The notes: generated from the sequence alone by a model not told the origin. A stretch of DNA of 64,000 nt from Blastocladiella emersonii ATCC 22665 (GCA_025594325.1 JANHCV010000001.1:2852001-2916000); one strand, 5' to 3'; positions 52,371 through 63,307 are shown, numbered from the stretch's first letter. Numbers and translations: made by a program.

Positions 52371-52507
52371 TGATGCGCGGGCGAGTCTTCGTTGCTGGCG
52401 ACGTCGACGAGTGTTACATGATCCAATCAGTCAATACCACTTCTTTCACCTCAGCTCCATACACGGCGACGATGGTGCGAATGAGAAGGATCTATCAGGT
52501 CCACCAA

Positions 52508-53353
52508 CTACCGGTACACCTCGTCGAACGGCCAGGTATCGGCAAAGCACGAGTTCCAGACCTCGGCGACGGCCTCCTCGGCGACGCCGGGCGCGCTGCA
52601 GTGCGGGTTGGACCGGAGCGAGAGGATGGCGCGGCGCTTGACGCACGCCTGCTGCTGCTTGGACACGCCCCAGTTGCCGCGCATCACCTCGTTGGAGAAG
52701 GTGCAGTCGCCCGACAGGTTCGCGGCGCGGATCTCGGTGCACGCGTGGTGCAGGCAGTTGGACCAGTCGAGCTTGGCACGGCAGTGGTCGAGCGCGTGGA
52801 TCAGCTCGTGCGCGAGCGTCTCCTCGAGGTGCGACTTGGACATGAGCTGGTTCTCGCACAGGACGACCTAGACGAGGTACGCTTGGTGTCAGCTTTCACT
52901 CCGGTACTACAACCAACCAAGCCTAAAACGTACGCCGTGCTCGGGACTGAACCCGCCGGACCGCGTGGGGTCGCACGGCTGGCAGATCATGTGCTGGCGC
53001 GAGAACCCGCACCCGGCGGCCTCGAGGTGCTGGGTCAGGAACCGGATCAGCGGGCTGTGGCGGAGCAGGTCGTTCTTCCACTTCTCGCAGGTGCGGAACT
53101 GGTCGTCGGCGAGCTGCGCCGCGCGCTCGGCCGCGACCTCGGCGCGCTCGGCGTCCGAGAGACCGAGCCCCGTCATGCGCGTCAGCCGCTTGTGCCACCG
53201 CGAGAAGAGGGCGTCGCCCTCGGACGTGCCGGTCGCGGAACCGGTGATCGTGGTCGGCGCGGTGCCAGCCGACTCGCGCGGATCGTTGGCGGTAGTCGTC
53301 GCGGCGGGCGTTGCCCTTGGTGGCGGCGTGGTTGAGTCCATGGTGCGATTCAT
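52508..53353 (-). CDS. ATP23: ATP23-family metalloprotease, copy 1
   Basis: Two exons (53353-52934, 52867-52508) encode 259 residues. ATP23 is a zinc protease of the mitochondrial intermembrane space that matures ATP synthase subunit 6 and helps assemble it. The zinc motif HELIH lies in ETLAHELIHALDHCR, and family motifs include CGFSRQHMICQPC, VVLCENQLM, CTEIRAANLSGDC, NPHCSA and the C-terminal CFADTWPFDEVY. Cysteines are numerous, as expected for an oxidatively folded protein. The N-terminus (about 1-60) is Thr/Ala/Pro-rich. ATGs at 53353 and 53341 are both in frame. A second homologue lies 5 kb away at 58281-59086. Confidence 0.92.
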
Positions 53354-53472
53354 TCAAGGGTGATCAAGGGAGAGAGAGAGCTGATGGCGCAGTTCGGCCG
53401 CGAAGTTGACGACGACCACCCATCATGTGACAAAATCGGATACATTTCGGACCTCACCCTCTCATACAGTAC

Positions 53473-54064
53473 TTACAGCGACTTGCCCATGAACTTGCGC
53501 TTGGCAAAGGCCATCCACCACTTGCTGGGCTTGGCGTTATCCTCGGCGTAGAGCTTGTCGACGAGGCGGGTGAAGAGCTCGGTGCGCAGCTGCTGGAGGT
53601 AGGCCTTCATGTTGTCGGCGTCGGCGCGGGTCGCGGGGGCGGCGTAGAGGGCGTTGAGCGGGAACGAGCCCTCGCCGGGGATGGCAAAGGGGCCGACAGC
53701 GAGCGCGTAGAGCAGCTTGTTTGCGGCGTCGCGCGTCGTGGCCGGCGTCAGCTTGCCGAGGCACTCGGACGTGAACAGGATCAGGTAGATGAGCACGCGG
53801 TCGGCGGGGCCCTGGATCTCAAAGTTGCGGAACAGCGAGTTGGCGCGGAACAGGTCCAGCGCCTCGTCGACGATGTCGTCGGCGGCCGGGTCCGCGGCCA
53901 CGGGCGCGAATCCGCGCGTCTTGGCCTTGAGCGGCAGCACGGCCATGTTGCCGACCTGCGGCACGTCCTCGATGGCGTTGAAGGACGAGTGGTAGACCTG
54001 GGAGGAGGAGGTGCGTGAGCGGTCGGTCCACGCGGGAGTTGTTGGGGGTGCGGCGTACGGGCAT
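53473..54064 (-). CDS. ARC18: Arp2/3 complex subunit 3 (ARPC3/ARC18)
   Basis: Two exons (54064-54059, 53997-53473) encode 176 residues, the family length. ARPC3 is a structural subunit of the actin-nucleating Arp2/3 complex. The first exon carries only ATG CCC; splicing gives MPVYHSSFN, which matches the MPAYHSSF start of the family. Conserved parts follow: GNMAVLPLK, DIVDEALDLFRAN, DRVLIYLILFTSECL, FAIPGEGSFPLNALY, MKAYLQQLR, KPSKWWMAFAKRKFMGKSL. A small membrane-protein ORF ends 15 nt upstream of the start codon on the same strand. Confidence 0.95.
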
Positions 54065-54079
54065 GGTCGAGGAGGAGGA

Positions 54080-54289
54080 TCAGAAGTAGGCGTAGCCGAC
54101 GTAGAGCAGCGACAGGGCGAGGAAGAAGCCGACGAAAGCCGAGGGGCGGAGCAGGGCGACGCAGACGAGGGCGGCGCCGAGAGCGAGGCGGACGAGGACG
54201 GGGTGGGCGGCGGCGAGCGAGGAGCCGAGCGCGAGGGCGGCTGATGCGGGGTCTTCCGAGTCGAGGTCGGCCGGTTCAAAGAAGTCCAT
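54080..54289 (-). CDS. Small two-helix membrane protein upstream of ARPC3
   Basis: A 69-residue open frame starting MDFFEPADLDSEDPASA. An acidic N-terminus precedes two hydrophobic segments (VLVRLALGAALVCVALL and AFVGFFLALSLLYVGYAYF) that should span a membrane as a hairpin. The stop is 15 nt before the ARPC3 start codon, so both may share one transcript. The frame extends upstream to 54403, but that part is basic, low-complexity sequence. I do not recognise the family. Confidence 0.5.
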   Translation of the reverse strand: MDFFEPADLDSEDPASAALALGSSLAAAHPVLVRLALGAALVCVALLRPSAFVGFFLALSLLYVGYAYF

Positions 54290-54642
54290 TCGTTCGCGAG
54301 GAGAGGGGGAGCAGAGCGGAGAGCGAGCGATCGGCGCGACGGGCGAGCGCCACACGAACCTCGACGCGAAGTCGCCGGCGCGTGAGCGACGCGTCGAGCC
54401 CATCGGCCGCGACCGTGTCTCTCGCCTGCTTGCCCGCGCCCTTCACAACGACGCGCCGCTCTCTCGACGGCACAGCCAACTCGCTGCATCGCAGTCGCTC
54501 CCTACTGCTCAAGGGTGGGTCATGCATCTCGCGCCGACGCGCGCTACGGCACCATGGATCGATCGCTCGCTGGCCGGCGGAGCTAATGGACTCGACCCGG
54601 CCCGGCCCCGTCGCGTCTAGACACCCCACACCAACAACAACC
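54290..54642. promoter_or_regulatory. Divergent promoter interval (ARPC3 pair / V-ATPase f)
   Basis: About 350 bp between divergent starts. It includes GCGACGCGTCGAG near 54388 and no additional gene that I can support. Confidence 0.4.
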
Positions 54643-55039
54643 ATGAAGGCGTTCATCAGCGAGACCAAGACGGCGCTGCTCAACGTCACGTCGGTGGCCG
54701 GCATCATCTTCATGGTTCGCAGCCCTTGGCCAGCAGATCACGGGCGAGTCGGTGAGCTGACCCGCATCGCACGCCCGGTGTAGGTGCTCCTCGGCGCCTT
54801 CCTCGACGCGGGCGCGCCGACGCTGACGCAGGGCCACAACGCGCCGTCCAACCCGCACTTTGTCGCGTCGTCGTGCTACACGGCCGCCGCCATCTACGCC
54901 GGCCTGCTGGTCTTTGGCCTGAGCCAAGTACACTTCACGTTCGCTGTTCTGATCACCGTCTACGGCGTGCTTACTCGACCTGTCCGTGCTGCTGTAGAGC
55001 TACCTGCACAAGCGGAACCCATCGACGCAGCACTTCTAA
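54643..55039 (+). CDS. V-ATPase Vo subunit f / RNaseK-like small membrane protein
   Basis: Three exons (54643-54714, 54784-54927, 54998-55039) encode 85 residues. The first helix is SVAGIIFM|VLLGAFLDAG; a short lumenal loop (TLTQGHNAPSNPH) leads to a second helix, CYTAAAIYAGLLVFGLSQ, and a basic tail YLHKRNPS. The pattern follows RNaseK of animals and yeast subunit f (YPR170W-B), which sit in the membrane sector of the vacuolar proton pump. Assignment rests on size, helix spacing and short motifs, so it is moderate. The first donor is GTTCGC rather than GTACG; the frame MVLLGAF supports it. Confidence 0.65.
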
Positions 55040-55318
55040 GGCGTCGTCGTGCTCCCGACCGACCTGTCCCTCGCCACCCCGTCAACTACCCTCGCTTCTC
55101 AATGGCCTCGATACGATGAATGATGTTCCTACGACATGTACATACAAAACCTCTCGAAAATTCGGTCTCCGCGAGTGCCAGCGGTCACGGGCGCCTCCTG
55201 CCGGCGCGCGGCGCTCACGCCCCGCCGCTCGACTCTGCCCCCTTAAGACGCGGCGTTCACCCTTCCCCTCCCCTCTCCGCCCAGCACCAAACCCCCGACC
55301 CCCTGCAACGTAAACACC

Positions 55319-55890
55319 ATGTCACTTGCCGCACTCGAGAAGAAGATCGAGACCGAGATCGCCGCCTTCAACGCCCTACAGAAGGGTATGCATGCCCGCG
55401 CCGTGCCGTGCGGCACCCGCGCCCGCGACGAGCGCTGACCACCCAACGGCACACGTCCAGACTACTCGACGGTCGTTTCGAGCCGCCAGACGCTCGAGTC
55501 GCAGCTCAAGGAGAACGAGCTCGTGCAAAAGGAGTTTGAGCTGCTCGACGACGAGGCCACCGTCTACAAGCTGATCGGGCCCGTGCTCGTCAAGCAGGAG
55601 CAGCCCGAGGCCAAGGCTAACGTCGCCAAGCGCCTCGAGTTCATTCGCGGCGAGATGTACGTCGACACAACTCCGGGAGTGTGCGCAACCCGAGCTGACC
55701 CGCCTCCTTGTTCGCACAGCACCCGCGCGGAAAAGAAGATCAAGGAGCTCAACGAGAAGATGGAGAAGACCAAGATGGAGGTCCGTCCCCTCTCCCGTAC
55801 TCCGCGACGAACCAGCACTCACGGCTCTTTTGCGTGTAGATCATGGGCCTCCAGGTGCAGGCGCAGAAGCTCAAGGGCGGCTCCGCATAA
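55319..55890 (+). CDS. YKE2: Prefoldin subunit 6
   Basis: Four exons (55319-55385, 55461-55656, 55720-55780, 55840-55890) encode 124 residues. It is a beta-type prefoldin that delivers unfolded actin and tubulin to the CCT chaperonin. Paired coiled coils flank the conserved hairpin: LEKKIETEIAAFNALQKDY, SRQTLESQLKENELVQKEFE, YKLIGPVLVKQEQPEAKANV, RLEFIRGEI, AEKKIKELNEKMEK and IMGLQVQAQKLKG. The YKLIGPVLVKQ segment is diagnostic of PFD6. Confidence 0.95.
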
Positions 55891-56020
55891 GCCCGTACGA
55901 GAACGTGTGTGTGTTGGATGTATTTGAATACGGACGGGTTCCTGCAACGCGAAGGACGAGAACACCCTCAAATCAACCGAGATCTAGGTATGCTGAGCGG
56001 GATACGACATGCGCGCGCGC

Positions 56021-57889
56021 TCATACGCGCGCGTACAACAACGCCTTGCCGCCTGCGGCAGTGCCCGCGCCGCCCTCCGCGCCCGCCCCTGTTGGTGCAG
56101 AGGCCACATCGACGACCACGGCCGTCACGACCGTCACGTCGTCGAGCTTGCCGCCCGAGTAGACGCGGCCCGACAGCGAGCTCGCGGCGCGCGCGAAGGG
56201 CGACTGGCGGCGGTGGTTCATGGCGTACTCGCGGCCCTGGATCGCGAGGGCGCGCGCGAGCCGCGTGACGCGCGCGGCCAGCTCGTCGCGGCCGGCGGAC
56301 GTGGTCGCCGGCCAGTGCGGGTGGTGCGCCGTGAGCTCGCGCTGCACCGTGTACACGATATCGGAGGTGAAGGCGTTGTCGAAGAGGCCGTCGGTCGCGA
56401 CAATGACCACGTCGCCGGCGTGCAGCTGGTGCTCGGCGACCTGGGCGTCGGCGGGCGAGTCGGCAATGTTGCCGCGCACGCCGTCCGGGCTGACGCTGAG
56501 CTGGAACGGCGCGTTGAAGTAGTGCTGCTGCTCGGGCGACCGGTACACGGCGCCGCGCCCGCCGTCGCCGACGATCAGGTACCCCGAGTCGCCGAGGTTG
56601 GCCGTGCGCAGGAGCCCCGTGCGCTGGTCAAACGACAGCACGGCGGCCGTCGCGCTGCCGGCCGTCACGGCGCGCTGCTCGAGGAGCCGCGCGTACGCCG
56701 CGGACAGCACGCCGCGCGGCTCGGGTGCCTTGGCGGCGTCTGCGTCAGCGGCGCGGTCCGCGGCCCACCGGCAGTTGCGCATCAGCTCCCACGCGAACAG
56801 CGACGGGTCGACGCCGAGATCGGCCCACCCGCCGACGCCGTCGGCCACGCCGAACACCGAGTAGGGCCCGCGCGACCACGTGAAGAAAGCGTCCTCGCCG
56901 CAGTCGACGGGCCGCGGCAGCGACATCTGGTACGCGGCGCGGTCCGAGGCCGGGTTGAAGCACCCGACGTCGTCCTCCTCGGGCGCCTGCGGCTTGGCGG
57001 GGACGCGCGCGTCGGCGGACGGCCGCTTCGGGCGCGCAGCGGCGCCCAGGACCAGGTCAAACGGATCGGCGAGCGCGGTCGCGGGTTCCGGCTCCGAGTG
57101 CACCGCTGGAGACTCGGGGATGGGCGGGAGGTCGTCAACCGCCGGCGGGGCAGTCGCAGCGACGGTGGACATGGCGCGCGCGCCGAGCGGGGCCGTGGGC
57201 GAGTTGGCGTAGGCGATGCCGGTCGGGCCCGAGTAGTACCCGTACGCGGCGTGGCCATGGATCCCGGACCCGTGCGGCCCGCCGTGGTGATGCGCGGGGC
57301 CAAAGGCGAACCCCGTCGCGGCATCGGTCCCGCCCATGCCGGGCACCGCGGCGCCATCGGCGAACCCGTCCGACAGGATGCCGGCGGGCGCGGGCGTGTT
57401 CTTGGCGTGGACGCTCGCGTTGCCCGACGACGACGAGCCGTTGCCGTTCGACCCGCCGGACCCGGTCCCCGAGCCGGTGGGCCCGGATCCGTGGTGCGCC
57501 GAGTGGGCGTGCGGCGACGAGGCGGTGGTGGTGACGGCGGGCGCGTCGGCCGACGTCAGCAGGTGCTGCTGGTGATGATGGTGGTGGTGATGCGGCTTCC
57601 CGACGCCGGGCGCGGCCGAGGCCGCCATGGACGCGGCGGCGTCAGGCCCGCCGGCCAGCGCGTGCGCGGCGCGCGACGGCGGGCGCGGAATCGGCGACGA
57701 CGCGGACCCCGCGCTGCTCGCGGCAGCGGCACGCGCAGCACGCGCGACCAGGCGGCGCGCCGCCGAGGTGCCGGGCGCCGGCGCGGGGGCGAGCACGGCC
57801 GCGGCCGAGGCGGACAGCGGGCGCTGGGCCGCGGCGCGAAGGCGGACGAGGTGCGGGAGCTGCGCCGTGCGCTGCAGGACGCGCGACAT
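56021..57889 (-). CDS. PTC7: PTC7-like (PPTC7) mitochondrial PP2C phosphatase
   Basis: One exon, 622 residues. An Arg/Ala/Leu-rich N-terminus (MSRVLQRTAQLPHLVRLRAA) looks like a mitochondrial presequence. Residues about 60-320 are low complexity, including a His run and Gly/Ser blocks. The catalytic domain (about 320-600) has VDCGEDAFFTW, the metal-binding VFGVADGVGGWADLGVDPS, SATAAVLSF, TANLGDSGYLIV, the acidic DVVIVATDGLFDN and the closing GKLDDVTVVTAVV. Yeast Ptc7 acts on coenzyme Q synthesis and mitochondrial proteins; the same role here is inferred from family. The low-complexity insert makes it about twice the usual size. Confidence 0.92.
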   Translation of the reverse strand: MSRVLQRTAQLPHLVRLRAAAQRPLSASAAAVLAPAPAPGTSAARRLVARAARAAAASSAGSASSPIPRPPSRAAHALAGGPDAAASMAASAAPGVGKPHHHHHHHQQHLLTSADAPAVTTTASSPHAHSAHHGSGPTGSGTGSGGSNGNGSSSSGNASVHAKNTPAPAGILSDGFADGAAVPGMGGTDAATGFAFGPAHHHGGPHGSGIHGHAAYGYYSGPTGIAYANSPTAPLGARAMSTVAATAPPAVDDLPPIPESPAVHSEPEPATALADPFDLVLGAAARPKRPSADARVPAKPQAPEEDDVGCFNPASDRAAYQMSLPRPVDCGEDAFFTWSRGPYSVFGVADGVGGWADLGVDPSLFAWELMRNCRWAADRAADADAAKAPEPRGVLSAAYARLLEQRAVTAGSATAAVLSFDQRTGLLRTANLGDSGYLIVGDGGRGAVYRSPEQQHYFNAPFQLSVSPDGVRGNIADSPADAQVAEHQLHAGDVVIVATDGLFDNAFTSDIVYTVQRELTAHHPHWPATTSAGRDELAARVTRLARALAIQGREYAMNHRRQSPFARAASSLSGRVYSGGKLDDVTVVTAVVVDVASAPTGAGAEGGAGTAAGGKALLYARV

Positions 57890-58280
57890 GGCGGTGGTAG
57901 GTGCGGCAGTAGCTCAGCCGGTGGTGGTGATGGAGTGAGACGGGGGAGTCGAGGAGCGGCGAGCGCAGGGCAGGCCGAGTCGCGGAGTCGCGCGCAGCGG
58001 CGGCGGGTCGAGTGCGGGAGCGCGCCGCACACTGGGCGGGAAGAGTTGGCAGCGAGTGCGGCGACCGTGTGCCGTGCAATTGCCGCAAGTTGTGCAGCGG
58101 GAATCGGGGCAGGGTAGGCGTAATGGTCGATGAGGGAGGCGAAGGGATGGCAGGGCGCGCGCGACTCAGAGTTCCGCTCCGACCTTTTCCGGAGCACGCG
58201 GCGGCGCAGCGCGTGGGCGCGGGCAGGGATCGACCATCGAATTCTAATGAAATCAAGTGTATTCCTAGACTCCCCAGAAC
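57890..58280. promoter_or_regulatory. PTC7 upstream region / ATP23 copy 2 3' region
   Basis: About 390 bp between two minus-strand genes with no coding signal. It presumably holds the PTC7 promoter. Confidence 0.4.
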
Positions 58281-59086
58281 CTACTCGGCGAGCGGGTCGG
58301 TGCCCTCGAACGGGCGGCGGTCGGCCACGCACGCGTCAAACACCTGGGCCACGGCAGCCTCGGCCTGCCCGTGGCAGTGCGGGTTGTGCCGCGTCGCGAG
58401 CGTTGCGCGCCGCCGGATGCACTCCTGCGCGCGGCGGTCCTACACGCTGTCAGTGAGGGCCCCATCATCATCCCGGAATGAGACGAGCAACGCACCAGCT
58501 GCTGGCCGCGCAGGGCAAAGTTGCCGCGCGTCACCTCGCGCACAAAGCCGCAGTCGCCCGACAGGTTGGCGGCGCGCACCTCGGTGCAGGCAAAGTGCTT
58601 GCAGTCCATCCAGTTGTACCGGAACACGCAGTGGTCGTAGGCGTGCACCAGCTCGTGCACCAGCGTCTCGCGCAGGTGGTCCTTGGAGATGACCTGGTTC
58701 GCGCACAGCAGGATCCCAAAGTCGGCCCCGAACCCGCCCGACGCCACGGGCAAGCACGGCAGGCACCGTATGTGTCGGTCTGCGTCGAACGGGCACCCGT
58801 ACGCCCGCAGCGCCTCGGCCAGCCGCCGCGCCTTGGGATCGTCGGCCAGCACCTCGCGCTTCCACCGCTCGCACTGCGCCTGCTGCGCCGCCGCCAGCCG
58901 TGCCGCCATCTGCTCTTCGCGCGTCTTAGGCGGGCTCGCCTGCGGCAGGATCGGATTTGGCGGCAGCATGCTGCTGTTGTCCGTGGTCGAAGTCGCGGGT
59001 GGAGGACTCGGATCCGCCCCGCTACACTCGGCCACCACCGACGAAAACATGCGATAGATCCATTGCGGCAAGTTAGGCTGATTCAT
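58281..59086 (-). CDS. ATP23-family metalloprotease, copy 2
   Basis: Two exons (59086-58496, 58439-58281) encode 249 residues. The zinc motif is HELVH in ETLVHELVHAYDHC; YGCPFDADRHIRCLPCLP, LCANQVISKDHLR, CTEVRAANLSGDC, NPHCH and CVADRRPFEG match copy 1. The N-terminus differs (MNQPNLPQWIYRMFSSVV) and lacks the Thr-rich tail of copy 1. In both copies the single intron falls at a different place, so this is not a very recent duplication. Which copy is the true ATP23 orthologue is not settled here. It is divergent from MIOS, with 172 bp between starts. Confidence 0.9.
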
Positions 59087-59258
59087 GTGTGTGCCATGGT
59101 GGTGATCTCGCCCCTGGGGGCGAGAGAGAGCTTGATTGAGGGCGGCAAGGACGGACTCCGCCACGGTCGGCGACCATGGTCGCTCACTTCGCGCGGTCCC
59201 CACGCTCTCCCGCTTCAACGACGACCAAACGCAAGCTGATGAAATCCTGAGCCACGCC

Positions 59259-62200
59259 ATGGCGCTCTCCGGCCGGCCCTCGCGCAAGGTCCTGTGGTCG
59301 CCGCACGGCGACCCGCGCGTGCTCGTCGCGTCGCACGACATCCGGCTGTACGAGTGGGACGACGCCGACGCCCTGTTCCGCCACGTCGCCGTCCTCGCCG
59401 ACCCCGTCCTGCAGAACTGGCGCTGCATCGCCTGGTCGCCCGACCCCTCCACGCCCGACGTCGTCGGCCTCGGCCTCGGCAACGGCAAGATCCTGCTCTC
59501 GCGCATCCGCCCCGGCGACGGCATGATGGCCCCCGCCGCCTACCACCCGCACCCGCACCACCACCATCACCACCATCACCAGTACCAGTACCAGCAGCCG
59601 CAGTACGCGCCGTCCGACGCCTCGGCGTTCGGCGCCTACGGCTACGCGTCGTCCGCGTCGGCCTCGTACGCGCCCAACACGTACCTCGCCGAGCTCGCGC
59701 CGCGCCAGCCGCGCGCGTGCCACGCCCTCGACTTCAACTCGCACGACCCGGCCCTGCTCGCCGCCGGCTACGAGAAGACCCGCAACGAGCACTGCCTCAT
59801 GGTCTGGGACGTCGAGACCCAGTCGTCGCACAGTCCCGCCCACTCCACCTTCCCCAACGCCGCCAATGACGGCCTGCCGCCGCCGCAGCGCGCCTCGGGC
59901 ACCCACGACCCGGCAAGTATCCTCGGCAGCGCAAGCAACTACCCGATCCACTACCCGGGCGCCGCCGCTGCCGTCGCCGCCTTCTCGGCCGCAGCGCTCA
60001 CCCATACTCGTCATCTCAGCGGGAGCGAGCGCCGGCTCGGTCTTGTGCGTGACAACAGCTTCAGCAAGGGGCTCGGGTCCATGGGCATGGGAACCGACGA
60101 TCTCGCCTCGACTCGTGGTATGCTCGCCCGGTGCCGCTCGAAGCGTATCCATACTCACACACGTCTTCGGTCTGCTAGTCGAATCGCGCCCGATCCCACC
60201 TGTCGTCTCCACCTACCAGAGCTCCAACGCGGGCGTCCCGATGCGCTTCTCAGGCATCGGCGGCGCCGCGGCCCCCTCGACGCTCGGCAACGGCGGCGCC
60301 GGCGGTCCGGGCACCTCGCGCACGCCCGCATCCACCGCCACGCCGCTGTACCAGTTCGGCGCGTCCGAGTCGGTCTCGGCGCTGTCGTGGCTGCACGACC
60401 ACAACCGGCTGATCGCCGCGGGCATGGGCCTCAAGTGGCTGCGCATCTTCGACCTGCGCGCCGAGTCGTCGAGCGGGCCTGTCCTCGCCTACGGCACCCG
60501 CGCCGTGTTCGGCGTCACTGCCGACCCCTTCAACCCACGCCGCTTCGCGTCCTACTCGGACGACTGCGTCATCAAGGTCTGGGATATTCGCCGCCCCGGC
60601 GAGGCGATGCTCACTATCCCGCCCGCGCCCGCTGTCTCGGGGCTGGGTCTTGCTGGATCGACCACGTCGGCGGCGGCGAGCGCTGCTGCTGCGGCGGCCG
60701 CCGCTGCGACCTCGTCCGTCTCGCACATCCTCTTCTCGCCCAGCCGCGCCGGCCTGCTCGGCGCCGTGTACCGCGACCAGCCCGGGATCAAGATGTTTGA
60801 GATCATCGACCAGCCCACCTCGCTGTCGGCCGAACCCACCGACACCGCCGTACCCCCACGGACCACGGCGACTCCGCTAGGCGGTGCCGCCGAGTACGCG
60901 ACCCCGACTTCGTCCTCGGTCCAGCGCGCCGCCGCCGCCGGCACCACCAACGCGGGCAGCTCCTCGCTCGCGATGCAGCTCCCGCTCGACGAGGGCCTGT
61001 GCGTGCAGCGCACGCGGACCGTCGGGACCACCATGGCGGGCTCGTTCGACTTTGTCCCGACGGGCAACAAGTCGCACTGCCAGGTCGTGCTCCTCGCGCG
61101 GTCAGCGCCGCTCGGCACCGTCGGCCCCGCAGCCAGCGCAGCGGGCGGCACGTCGGGCGCCAACGGGCCGAGTCCGCCGGGACCCATTGGCGGCGGCGGC
61201 GGGCCCAACGCCATGGTCATGGCGGGCGGTCCCGCGGCCGGTGCCACGGCAACCGCTGCCGCCGCGCTCGCGGCCGCGGCGACCGAGTTCAAGCTCGAGC
61301 TGCTGACGCTGCACAACACGCCGCAGGCCGCGTGGAACCCGAACGGGAGCCTCGCGGCGGCCGCGGGGACCACCATCACGTTCGAGACGCCCGGCAACGA
61401 GGACGTGACGGCGACGATGCGGCGGCGCGCCATGGCCGGGTACGCCATGAACGCGGCCGTGAACCAGACGGTTGTCGCGGACGTGCCGCCGCTGCGCGCG
61501 CTGTGGACGTGGATTGCGCGCATGGAGCAGCTCACGGCCGCGCAGCGCGTGTTGATTGGTGGGCTCGATTTCTCGTACCTCGGGATCCAGCGGATCCTCC
61601 AGGGGCTCACGGCGAACGGGTCGCGCGCGGAAACGGAAAAGGACTCGTTCACGCGCGCGTTTACCAGCCCGCAGCGGCGGCTCGCGCTCTCGTTCTGCGG
61701 CTGGTTCGGCCGCGACGAGGTCGAGGGCGAGCTGCTCCGGCTCGAGGCCGCGGGGCAATACGAGAAGGCCGCGCTCTGGGCGTTCCTGTACGGCGATCTC
61801 GGGCGCACCATCCAGTCGTTGCTCGCGAGCAAGGGTACGCTCGTCCCGTCCCTTCGACGCGGTACCGAACTAACCATTGATTGAACATTTAGACGAGAAA
61901 CTGCACCTCGTCAGCGCGGTCCTCGCCGGGTACATCAAGGAGGCGCGGCCCGAGTGGGTGCACCTGTGCCGCAGCCTGTCGCAGGAGCTGACGCGGCCCG
62001 AGCTGCGCGCCATGTTCACGTACCTCAGCACGTCCGACTGGTCGGCCGTCATGTACGAGGACCTCGAGCCGCACGAGAAGCTGCTAGTCGCGCTACGGTA
62101 CTTTGACGACGCGCAGCTGCTCGACTACACGGACACGGCGGCCGACGTGGCGGTGCGCGAGGGCGACCTGCAGGGGATCCTGTTCACGGGGCTCTCGCCC

Positions 62201-63091
62201 GAGGGCGTCGAACTGTTCGTCCGCTACGTCGACAACACGGCCGACTTCCAGACCGCCGCCGTCGCGCTCTCGTTCGCGATCCCGCGCCGGTTCAAGGACC
62301 CGCGCGTCCAGGTCTGGGTCGACGAGTACCGCGACTTCCTCGACCGCCAGCAGCTGTTCCACGTGCGCGCGCACTTCGACATTGCCGCGACGCGCGCCGC
62401 CGGGCCCGAGAACGCAGACATCGCGCCGCAGATCCACGTCCGGTGCAACTTCTGCAACCAGAGCATCGCCCAGTCCGTGTTCCTCCCCGGGATCAAGGAC
62501 CGCGACGGCCGACGCGTCACGCTCCAGGCTAGCGGCGGCGTCGGCCCGGGCGGCGGCGGTGGGGGACCCGGCGGGCCCGGCGGGTCCGCGGCGAACCCGC
62601 GGCTCAAGGCCACCGCGTGCCCGAACTGCCGCAAGGCGCTCCCGCGATGCGCGCTGTGTCTGCTCAGCATGGGCACGCCGCTCGACTCGCGCCGCGGCGG
62701 CGCTGGCGCTACCCTCGCTGCTCTCGTGGGCGCGGGCGGCAGCGTCGTCGGCGGGAACCTCGGCGCTGGCGCGAGCCCGCGGTTCGGCCACGGCCACGGC
62801 GGGCACCACGCGCACCTGCACGGTGGTCACTTCAACCCGCTCAGCCCGTCACCCGTGCCCTCGCCCATGACGCCGTCGGGCGTGCTTGGCGGCAGCACAA
62901 ACGCGGGAGCTGTGGCGGCGGCGGCACCCGCGGCGGGAGCAGGGCCGGGTGCAATCGCAGGGTTCGAGTCGTGGTTTACGTGGTGCCAGACGTGTCGCCA
63001 TGGTGGGCATGCGGGGCATATCATGCAGTGGTTCGCCAAGCACACGCGGTGTCCCGTCGCCGACTGCGACTGTCGCTGTTTGATGTTGTAG
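59259..63091 (+). CDS. SEA4: MIOS/SEA4 homologue (GATOR2/SEACAT subunit)
   Basis: Three exons (59259-60117, 60179-61834, 61893-63091) encode 1237 residues. GATOR2/SEACAT regulates TORC1 in response to amino acids at the vacuole. The start MALSGRPSRKVLWSPHGDP matches the MIOS N-terminus. WD repeats follow (ASHDIRLYEWDD, IAWSPDPS, HALDFNSHDP, LMVWDVET, SALSWLHDHNRLIAAGMG, DDCVIKVWDIRRPGEAM, LFSPSRAGLLGAVYRD), then an alpha-solenoid (LSFCGWFGRDEVEGEL, KAALWAFLYGDL). The C-terminal zinc module has CNFCNQSI, CPNCRKALPRCALC, WCQTCRHGGHAGHI, HTRCPVADCDCRC. It is longer than human MIOS because of His-, Ala- and Gly-rich insertions. The start at 59259 was chosen by family match; the frame is open further upstream. 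Confidence 0.93.
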
Positions 63092-63307
63092 CGAGAAACA
63101 AGAGATACACGTTCATATCGCGATCGTTCCGTCTGCTCTCATCGGAGGTGAGCTTCACGGCCGCAACGGGGAGCTGAGCCACAACCCGCTGCGCCACTGC
63201 GCGAGGATGAACAACGCGACCGACCGCTTGGAGCAGAGCAGACTAGAGATTCGAAGAAAAGAGGGTACATATCAACTGACACGCATAAATAAAGCACACG
63301 ACGAGGC
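63092..63307. other. Convergent 3' interval (MIOS / EME1)
   Basis: About 215 bp between convergent stops, AT-richer than the genes. No gene is visible. Confidence 0.5.

Noticed and set aside
56009-58117. 702-codon plus-strand open frame opposite PTC7
   Set aside because: Arg/Gly-rich antisense shadow of a clear PP2C gene.
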